Positions 1 through 5,273 of a stretch of 20,365 nucleotides of DNA are shown piece after piece (positions within the stretch are counted from its first letter, which is position 1; each line of letters starts with the position of its first letter). The position numbers and the translations under genes are program-made. This DNA is from a virus, in IMG/VR virus record IMGVR_UViG_3300036801_000224, positions 1 to 20,365 of that record; one strand, 5' to 3'. Below the pieces are notes generated by a model. That model saw only the letters and a list, made by a program, of their open reading frames with translations. It made no database searches and was not told the origin of the DNA.

Positions 1-80
1 CAGAGCGCGGCAATCCAGCCTACCCCCAAGCCGATCAGAAACGCAGTGATGATGGCGGCGATGGTGTAACGGCGCGACAC
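1..80 (-). CDS. Small membrane protein, N-terminal part (cut by window edge)
   Basis: Reading leftward from a GTG at 80-78, about 26 residues are open to the window edge: VSRRYTIAAIITAFLIGLGV then GWIAAL. This is a short positively charged start followed by one strongly hydrophobic segment, as in single-pass inner-membrane proteins. An AAGG lies about ten bases upstream of the GTG, and the gene follows the 95-residue gene by 12 bases on the same strand, so the two are probably co-transcribed. Small one-helix proteins at phage module borders are often lysis proteins (holin or inner-membrane spanin), but nothing here proves that. The remainder lies outside the window. Confidence 0.42.
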   Translation of the reverse strand, partial: MSRRYTIAAIITAFLIGLGVGWIAAL

Positions 81-92
81 ACATTCTGTGCC

Positions 93-380
93 TTAATTGG
101 GCGCGACGGCCTTCGCTTCCTCGAGCTTCTCCGCGATCCCCGCCGGATCGTACAGCTTGATCATCGCCCCGATCTTCGGCTGGCGCGGATCCACCTCAAT
201 CGGATGGTGGCAGATCACCATCACGCGAGTCGGTCGCATCTCGGACTGACCCCCGCGAAGCCCAGTGATAATGCCCCCTTCAGCCACTTCCGCGATCCGT
301 CCGAAGATCAGCGGACGCTCCAGCTGCAAGGCCACCAGGTCGCCTTCCTTGAGCTCGTTTCCCATGATGTCTGTGACCAT
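93..380 (-). CDS. Unknown 95-residue phage protein
   Basis: I do not recognise a family. I chose the ATG at 380 because AGGAGG sits seven bases upstream; an in-frame TTG two codons earlier lies too close to that site. The stop of the upstream gene (TGA, 395-393) is just before the ribosome-binding site, so translation is probably coupled. The protein is small and mixed in charge. Its first half (GDLVALQLERPLIFGRIAEV) has the alternating pattern of a small beta barrel such as an SH3-like fold, and its C-terminus is a short helix rich in Ala, Lys and Glu. No signal peptide or membrane segment is visible. A role in replication or regulation is only suggested by its neighbour. Confidence 0.7.
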   Translation of the reverse strand: MVTDIMGNELKEGDLVALQLERPLIFGRIAEVAEGGIITGLRGGQSEMRPTRVMVICHHPIEVDPRQPKIGAMIKLYDPAGIAEKLEEAKAVAPN

Positions 381-392
381 TCCCAACCCTCC

Positions 393-1316
393 TCACCACT
401 GTCGCGGCGGCGGCTTCAGTCTCCCCCAGCGATCCTGTGGACCTGAAGCGTGTTCCCAGATATTACGCAGCCAGCGGCGGGGCAGCTGCGACGGGTTGAT
501 ATTTTCCGACTTGGCGCGGTTGACCAGCCAGCCGGTGAAGATCTCCAAAGTCACTGCTTTGTTGCTTTTGAGTAGGACTTCCAGCGCCCGGTGGTCGAGG
601 TATTCCCAGGGGCAATCCGGCTGGCCGGGATTCTGGCCGCGCCAGAACTGCATCACCTGGTCCCGAAATGGTTCGTATCGCTCATCCGCGCTTATCGGCA
701 GCGCGTCCTGACCCGTGTCCCTGCGTCTGCTGGCCCTGGTGCGCTGGGGTACACCCTTACCGGCCCCGCCGAACGCGCCTCGCGTCAGATTTGAGCTTTT
801 GATGGCGTCCACGATCTCGTCCACCACCGACCGGAGGAATCCGGTGGGGGGTTTGGGGGGTATACAGACCCCAACGTTAGAGCCAAAACCTAACGTAGTA
901 CCTGGGGGGATATATAAGGGGGGGGAAGCCGCGCCGACCGCCATGCTTGGAGATGACCGGAATTTGGCCCACCTGGCCTTCGCCGCTTTTGACGCTTTCT
1001 CACTTCTTTTCCTAGCGTTACCCAACCAACGCTGCAACTTATCTGAATGCAAAAGCGATGCCACAGGTGTGCTCCCAGAAGTGCTCGCGTGCTCTAGCGT
1101 ACTTGGGTCTATGCCCCTAGCTTTTGCCCATCGCACCTGTGCCGCCCAACTGGCTTTGGCTTTAGCGCGTGCCCGTTTTTGCAGCCAGTCATCGGCCAGC
1201 GAAAACACATAATCAGCCGTTGCATCAGGGGTTAGAAGTTGGATCTTCCGCATGAATCGCCCAACGTTCAAAGGCATCCAGAGATCGAGCGTAGCCGCAC
1301 TAGCGCCACATTGCAT
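393..1316 (-). CDS. Putative phage replication-region protein (DUF1376-like)
   Basis: 307 residues, strongly basic. The N-terminus (LDLWMPLNVGRFMRKIQLLT, about residues 10-29, then a helix ending in DDWLQ) resembles the start of the DUF1376 domain found in phage replication-region proteins. The helix KASKAAKARWAK near residue 110 is also typical of such proteins. A Pro/Gly-rich linker follows (about residues 130-160). The C-terminal half is helical and ends in a Trp-rich segment (RRWLRNIWEHASG). The start is the ATG at 1316 because GGAG (1326-1323) lies six bases upstream; a TTG at 1328 overlaps that site and is unlikely. The gene is divergent from the structural operon, as expected for an early gene. 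A helicase-loader or origin-binding role is inference from family and position; no catalytic motif is visible. Confidence 0.55.
   Translation of the reverse strand: MQCGASAATLDLWMPLNVGRFMRKIQLLTPDATADYVFSLADDWLQKRARAKAKASWAAQVRWAKARGIDPSTLEHASTSGSTPVASLLHSDKLQRWLGNARKRSEKASKAAKARWAKFRSSPSMAVGAASPPLYIPPGTTLGFGSNVGVCIPPKPPTGFLRSVVDEIVDAIKSSNLTRGAFGGAGKGVPQRTRASRRRDTGQDALPISADERYEPFRDQVMQFWRGQNPGQPDCPWEYLDHRALEVLLKSNKAVTLEIFTGWLVNRAKSENINPSQLPRRWLRNIWEHASGPQDRWGRLKPPPRQW
841..1101. repeat. Short CTARCGTW repeats, inverted repeat and G-runs inside the replication gene
   Basis: Within the linker-coding part of the leftward gene there is a 7-base perfect inverted repeat, ACGTTAG (874-880) and CTAACGT (890-896), with a nine-base loop. 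Further copies of the same octamer family occur as CTAGCGTT at 1012-1019 and CTAGCGTA at 1094-1101. On either side of the inverted repeat lie runs of six to eight G (about 845-860 and 903-926) and an A/T-rich GATATATAA at 910-918. The codons here (TTA, ATA, TGT) differ from those of the surrounding genes, which suggests constraint on the DNA itself. Confidence 0.4.
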
Positions 1317-1390
1317 GGCGTACTCCAACTGGGGACGAGTGTGCTCTGGGCAATTCAGCTTTGCCTGCCAACAAACGACGTACTCCGCAG

Positions 1391-1470
1391 GCTAAAAATC
1401 AGGGTATATCGCTGAAAAAAAGAGCATTCAGCAAAAAAATTCCGAATTGTCCAAGTGGGGTTTTTTTGAT
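1391..1470. other. A/T-rich island upstream of the replication gene
   Basis: An A/T-rich stretch stands out in an otherwise GC-rich window. It contains seven consecutive A at 1415-1421, seven A at 1433-1439 and seven T at 1461-1467, plus GGGTATATC at 1402-1410. Such a stretch could be an easily melted or curved DNA segment at an origin, or simply the promoter region of the leftward gene. Confidence 0.45.
1405..1434 (-). promoter_or_regulatory. Possible leftward promoter for the replication gene
   Basis: Read on the minus strand, TTGCTG (1434-1429) and GATATA (1410-1405) are separated by 18 bases, a fair match to a sigma-70 type -35/-10 pair. Transcription would begin near 1398, about 80 bases before the ATG at 1316. 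The A/T-rich setting makes chance matches likely. Confidence 0.3.
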
Positions 1471-1553
1471 TCCGCTATGCTGCGGATTCACTGCACAACA
1501 ACGAATCTTGCGATTCCCTCACCTGGACCCCCCTCCGGTCAATCCCGAAAATT

Positions 1554-1606
1554 AGGCGAAGATCCAGGCGAAAACTAGGCGAAGACGTGGGCGAAAGACA
1601 GGCGAA
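1554..1606. repeat. Five phased AGGCGAA repeats (iteron-like)
   Basis: The heptamer AGGCGAA occurs at 1554, 1566, 1577 and 1600, with a one-base variant GGGCGAA at 1589. The start-to-start spacings are 12, 11, 12 and 11 bases, close to one helical turn, so all copies would face the same side of the DNA. This is the arrangement of iterons or of a multi-site operator. It lies between the replication gene and the first virion gene, 88 bases before the ATG at 1694. Confidence 0.6.
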
Positions 1607-1693
1607 ACCCCTCTTGCATTCCCCTCGGAAAAGGCGGAAATTGGCCTCACGGATCCCAATCCTGGGACCGCGTTCCATGAGGAGGAAATTCCC

Positions 1694-2278
1694 ATGAGCA
1701 GCATCGCAATCAACCGGGCAGCAGCAGCATTGCCTCTCCCCGGCCTCGTCACCACTGCGCAGATCTTCGCGCTCGCATCGAACGCCCTGCTTCCTGCCGT
1801 CGTCTCCGCGCCAGGCAAGTACGCCATCGAACAAAAACGATTCCGAGTGCGCGGCGAGGGCAACGCCTTCGTCTCCGTCAACACCACCACCGTCAAACCC
1901 ACGCTCTATGGTGCCCTGGTCGTTCCGGCCAGCCCGCTCGTCGCCGCGAACTGGACCGTCCTCGCTGCCGGTGCTGCGGTCGCCATTGCCACCACCACCC
2001 TCACCTGTCCCTGGTGGATCGAAGCGGATCTGATCTTCGATTCAGTCGGCGGATTTCTCCAGGGAATCTGGAATCAGATCGTCAACAACACCTACGCCGC
2101 CCCCGCCGCCATTGGGAATCAATTGAGCGGCATCAACGGATCGAATCAAAACGCCACGCAGAATGCGGTCGTGATTCCTCCTGCGGATCCTGTCGTCCAG
2201 TTTGCGGTCGGCCTCACCTTCAGCGTGGCCAACGCACTCAACGGAGGCAATCTCTCCAATTTTGAGTTAGGATTCTAG
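1694..2278 (+). CDS. Putative virion-associated protein, unknown family
   Basis: 194 residues, first gene of the rightward operon. The ATG at 1694 is preceded by GAGGAGG eight bases upstream, a strong ribosome-binding site. The protein is rich in Ala, Val, Thr and Asn with almost no charged residues after the first third, a composition common in beta-sandwich virion proteins. A segment around residues 90-105 (AAGAAVAIATTTLTCPWW) is hydrophobic but Thr-rich and reads more like buried beta strands than a membrane helix. The C-terminal third is Asn/Gln-rich. No signal peptide or catalytic motif is visible. A decoration or minor capsid protein would fit the position and composition, but I cannot name the family. 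Confidence 0.75.
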   Translation: MSSIAINRAAAALPLPGLVTTAQIFALASNALLPAVVSAPGKYAIEQKRFRVRGEGNAFVSVNTTTVKPTLYGALVVPASPLVAANWTVLAAGAAVAIATTTLTCPWWIEADLIFDSVGGFLQGIWNQIVNNTYAAPAAIGNQLSGINGSNQNATQNAVVIPPADPVVQFAVGLTFSVANALNGGNLSNFELGF

Positions 2279-2340
2279 TTCAGAAATATCCTCCCAGCGG
2301 CTCGTTCGTCCCCGCGCTGCGGTATTGACGGGAGATATAC

Positions 2341-2664
2341 ATGGCAAAGACCCACGATAGCGTCCGTAAAGCCCTGGGAAAGACCAAAGGCAAGCTTCAC
2401 TCGCACTCGGTGAAGTACACTCGCGCCGACAATGGCGGCATCCACGCGCACGTCGAACGGCACACCTCTGCCGGTCACCACCACGATGAACATCACGTTC
2501 TGAATGGCCCCGACGAAGCTGCCGAACATCTCCAACAACACATGGGCGATCAACCTGCTGCTGGCCAATTGACCCCTCCTGACGCCGTGCCGCCGCCCGA
2601 GGCCGCAGCCGGTGGCGATCCCGCAGCAGCAGCTGGTGGCGCAGGCCAAATTCCAGGGATGTGA
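2341..2664 (+). CDS. His-rich small protein upstream of terminase
   Basis: 107 residues in two parts. Residues 1-70 are basic and unusually rich in histidine (HSHSVKYTRADNGGIHAHVE and a later GHHHDEHH), with a conserved-looking NGG turn and a final helix (EAAEHLQQHM). Residues 71-107 are a low-complexity Ala/Pro/Gly tail. GGGAG lies nine bases upstream of the ATG. The stop overlaps the terminase start (TGATG), so the two are translationally coupled. This is the position where a small terminase subunit is often found, but I see no helix-turn-helix and the composition argues against a usual one. The His clusters could bind metal; that is inference only. Confidence 0.75.
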   Translation: MAKTHDSVRKALGKTKGKLHSHSVKYTRADNGGIHAHVERHTSAGHHHDEHHVLNGPDEAAEHLQQHMGDQPAAGQLTPPDAVPPPEAAAGGDPAAAAGGAGQIPGM

Positions 2665-4325
2665 TGGATCCGAACCTCATCGACATAGCGCGGATCCCCG
2701 ACGACGACAACTATCGCGAGTACCTGGCCTGGCGCATGCAGACCGACCTGTTCTGGCTCGCCAAGTACGTTCTCGGCTACTCCAAACTTTCCGAAGAATG
2801 GCACCGGCCCGTCTGCCAGGTGTTCGTGCAGAAGGATCCCAGCAAACCTTTCGAGGAGCAGAGCCCCAACGTGCGACGGCGCATGGTCATGATGCCGCGC
2901 AAGACCTACAAGACCACAATTAACATCGCCGACACCGTGCAGTGGATCATCGGCTTCCCCGAAATTGCCATCATGGCCATGACCGCATCGAACTCGCCGG
3001 ATTCTCCCCTGGCCGATGCGTTCGTGGCCGAGGTGGCCTCGCACTTTCTCTGCTACGACGGCATGCCGAAAAAGCCCCTGCATCTCTGCTTTCCTGATCA
3101 CATCCTGCTCAAACATCCCAAGGCCGGGGAGTTCACCACCCCCGCCCGCACCCGCTTCAATCGCCACCCCACGCTCAAAGGGGTCAGCATCGAACAGTCG
3201 TTGTCAGGCTGGCATCCGCTGATCATCAAGAGCGAAGACGTGCAGGACAACCGCAATTCTCAGACCGCATTTTCTCTCCGCAAAGTGCGCCAGAATTTTT
3301 ACATCAATCTCAAAATGTTGGGCGAGGAAGGCCTGCTCGATCTCACCGGCACCCGCTACGGGCCGATGGATCTCTACGGCGACATGATCGCCAAGGCGGG
3401 CGAGGAAACCATTGTCCACTGGAAGCCCGCGTATATACGCAAGCCATACGCGATGAAGCTCGAGGATGACGAGCTCACCGAAGAGGATGTGATCCTGCAA
3501 TTCCCGCAGCAACTCAGCTGGCACTTCCTGCGCGAAGAGAAAAATCTCGACGAGTCGAGTTTTTGGACGCAGTACATGAATGTCGCCGAGGGCAACTTCA
3601 AATCGACGTTCCCCATGGAGAGGTTGCAGGCGGCGAAGGTGAGCGAGGACGTGAACGAACACGACGGCAAAGTTCATGTGGCGTGGCGCATGGAATATGC
3701 CGACTGCAAAAGCGCGGCGGGTGCGGTGGGCATCGAGCGCGACGGCAGAATGACGATTGTGGAAGTTGTCAGAGGCGTGTTCGCTCCCACCTCGCTCGCC
3801 AAGCGGGTGGTCACCATGTGCAAGCGATGGGATGCCCATCGCGTGGAGATCGAGGACACTCCGGGTGCGCAGTCGATGTCCACCCACATTCGCAACGAGG
3901 CCATCGAGCAGGAGTGGCGCGTCGATGTCAGCTGGGGCACCTTCTTGCAGGACGAGACGGCGCGATCTCTCTCGATCAAGAGCGCCGAGCCCCATCTGCT
4001 CGCCGGTCGGCTGCTGTTCGCCGATGGCATCACCAATGTGCAGGAAGTCTTCCGCCAGCTGCATCACTTCGGGCTGGTGGAAGAGTACGAAGTCGCGAGC
4101 GTGATCTCGCGCCTGGCCGCGAAACTCCCCGCCTCGATTGCGGCCAAGGGCTTTGAGCCATCCGACGAAGAGGCCTTCACCCAGTACGTGAGTCAGGACG
4201 CTTACAACCGCGTGTACGGTCGCGGTCGCTACACCGAACCCGAACCGCAGCCGGAGCCAGAGCAGGAGTGGATGCCAATGCAGCATGACGAACTCTCGGA
4301 CTGGATGCCTGGATTGAGTGGATGA
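2664..4325 (+). CDS. Terminase large subunit (diverged)
   Basis: 553 residues, the usual size for a phage DNA-packaging motor (ATPase plus nuclease). It would cut concatemeric DNA and drive it through the portal. The Walker A region appears to be MPRKTYKTT (residues 77-85), which keeps the Pro-Arg start and Lys-Thr end seen in some terminases but lacks the usual glycines. The Walker B-like strand is LIIKSEDVQ (186-194), where the acidic pair is E191-D192. The nuclease domain begins near residue 337; candidate metal ligands are D347, E397 (in VEIED) and E476 (in EEYEVASVISRL, where many relatives have Asp). The C-terminus is a Glu/Pro-rich tail. I chose ATG 2664 over GTG 2661 because it forms the TGATG overlap with the upstream stop. 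Confidence 0.85.
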   Translation: MDPNLIDIARIPDDDNYREYLAWRMQTDLFWLAKYVLGYSKLSEEWHRPVCQVFVQKDPSKPFEEQSPNVRRRMVMMPRKTYKTTINIADTVQWIIGFPEIAIMAMTASNSPDSPLADAFVAEVASHFLCYDGMPKKPLHLCFPDHILLKHPKAGEFTTPARTRFNRHPTLKGVSIEQSLSGWHPLIIKSEDVQDNRNSQTAFSLRKVRQNFYINLKMLGEEGLLDLTGTRYGPMDLYGDMIAKAGEETIVHWKPAYIRKPYAMKLEDDELTEEDVILQFPQQLSWHFLREEKNLDESSFWTQYMNVAEGNFKSTFPMERLQAAKVSEDVNEHDGKVHVAWRMEYADCKSAAGAVGIERDGRMTIVEVVRGVFAPTSLAKRVVTMCKRWDAHRVEIEDTPGAQSMSTHIRNEAIEQEWRVDVSWGTFLQDETARSLSIKSAEPHLLAGRLLFADGITNVQEVFRQLHHFGLVEEYEVASVISRLAAKLPASIAAKGFEPSDEEAFTQYVSQDAYNRVYGRGRYTEPEPQPEPEQEWMPMQHDELSDWMPGLSG

Positions 4326-4355
4326 TCGACAACCCCAAACGAACAGGAGAATTTT

Positions 4356-4937
4356 ATGACGCCAAAGAAAGATGCCGCCCCCGCTACGGTGGCCTTCCAC
4401 GGTTTGATTGAACCCGATGGCGGTGGTGCGTCCTTCACTGCGAAGGTCACAGCCTACGCGCCTGCCGAGCCCTCAGATATCCCGCCCAATTCTCCCGGCC
4501 TGCCGCCTCCCACCGACTGGGGCCCAGGTGGCCCTCCGCATCCCGCGTTCCCCATCTGGGGTGGCCCCGGTTCGAACTTCCCTGACCGGCCAGGCTATCC
4601 GCCTGTGGTCGGCGGCGGTCCCATCATCCCCCCGCCACCCGAGCACCCCAATATTCCCGAGCACCCGGTCTGGGGCCCGCCTGGGATCCATTGGCCTGGT
4701 GGCCCCGGATATCCGCCATGGGCTGGCAATGAACTGCCGGTTCCGCCCATCATCATCGTCGATCCCCCGACAGGGTTGGATCTGCCGAAGCCGTCGCATC
4801 CCATCAACCTTCCACCTCCTGGCCAGCCGCCGCCGGGAACCTACTGGGCCCTGGTCTACGTCTACACCGTGGGCTGGATCTGGGTGCTGCTCCCGAGCGG
4901 TCCCACTGCTGGTGGGGCCTCATCACCGCGCAGGTAG
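4356..4937 (+). CDS. Pro/Gly/Trp-rich low-complexity protein
   Basis: 193 residues. AGGAG stands seven to eight bases before the ATG. Residues about 40-160 are dominated by Pro and Gly with regularly placed Trp and Tyr; the phrase PGYPP occurs twice in similar settings (FPDRPGYPPVV and WPGGPGYPPWA), indicating a degenerate internal repeat of about 40-45 residues. The last 35 residues are different: GTYWALVYVYTVGWIWVLLP is aromatic and hydrophobic, probably a beta hairpin or anchor. The first 30 residues look like an ordinary small domain. It sits between terminase and the portal. Extended proline-rich proteins can be flexible virion appendages, but I cannot assign a function. Confidence 0.75.
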   Translation: MTPKKDAAPATVAFHGLIEPDGGGASFTAKVTAYAPAEPSDIPPNSPGLPPPTDWGPGGPPHPAFPIWGGPGSNFPDRPGYPPVVGGGPIIPPPPEHPNIPEHPVWGPPGIHWPGGPGYPPWAGNELPVPPIIIVDPPTGLDLPKPSHPINLPPPGQPPPGTYWALVYVYTVGWIWVLLPSGPTAGGASSPRR

Positions 4938-4946
4938 AAAACCACC

Positions 4947-4972
4947 GGCCCGCGTCCTCCAGGGCGCGGGCC
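4947..4972 (+). other. GC-rich hairpin between genes
   Basis: GGCCCGCG (4947-4954) pairs perfectly with CGCGGGCC (4965-4972) around a ten-base loop. No T-run follows, so it is not a standard intrinsic terminator. It ends 12 bases before the ATG of the zinc-ribbon gene, close enough to influence ribosome access or to stabilise a processed transcript end. Confidence 0.6.
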
Positions 4973-4984
4973 AATGGTGACAAG

Positions 4985-5263
4985 ATGCTCGAGACGTTTC
5001 TTCACAAACCGAGCCACTGCCCCAACTGCAAGGAGCTCCTCACCGCATCGGAGGAGACGAGAGAAGGTGGCCGAGAGGGTCAACCGGAGCCCGGCGATTT
5101 CTCCGTCTGCTGGTACTGTGGGGCCATTCTCGAATACACCCCCACTCTGGAGCTTGTGGATGCTCGTCTCGACGATCTTGCCGAGATGCTCAGTGAGGAT
5201 CCCAGCCAGTTTCATCACCTGATCGCGGTGCGCAATTCGATCCAGCAAAGAATCTCGAACTGA
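4985..5263 (+). CDS. Small zinc-ribbon protein
   Basis: 92 residues with two Cys pairs: CPNC (C12, C15) and CWYC (C42, C45), the four ligands of a zinc ribbon, separated by an acidic Gly/Glu-rich loop. The C-terminal half is helical and acidic (LVDARLDDLAEMLSEDPSQF) and could mediate protein contacts. The ATG at 4985 has only a weak GGTGA site and follows a stable hairpin, so expression may be low. The next gene, the portal, starts ten bases after its stop. Zinc ribbons in phage operons often bind DNA or stabilise small virion or regulatory proteins; which applies here is unknown. Confidence 0.75.
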   Translation: MLETFLHKPSHCPNCKELLTASEETREGGREGQPEPGDFSVCWYCGAILEYTPTLELVDARLDDLAEMLSEDPSQFHHLIAVRNSIQQRISN

Positions 5264-5273
5264 GGTGGCCTGA

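Larger units (their letters stand above)
1317..1693. other. Divergent intergenic region (377 bases)
   Basis: No convincing gene is seen here. From left to right it holds a stretch with no recognisable signal, an A/T-rich island (about 1391-1470) with two A7 runs and one T7 run, an imperfect hairpin around 1451-1475 (TCCGC with GCGGA), five phased AGGCGAA-type repeats (1554-1606), a small hairpin around 1651-1667 (TCCCA with TGGGA), and the ribosome-binding site of the first rightward gene. It separates the leftward replication gene from the rightward virion genes, so promoters for both directions should lie here. I could not identify a consensus promoter for the rightward operon. Confidence 0.6.

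Noticed and set aside
1361-1555. Possible 64-residue gene in the divergent region
   Set aside because: Starts on TTG with no ribosome-binding site, and covers the A/T island up to the first repeat; composition not protein-like.
3204-4400. Long open frame on the minus strand (398 residues)
   Set aside because: It lies opposite the terminase gene, is rich in His/Arg/Leu as expected from reverse-reading GC-rich codons, and has no recognisable domain.
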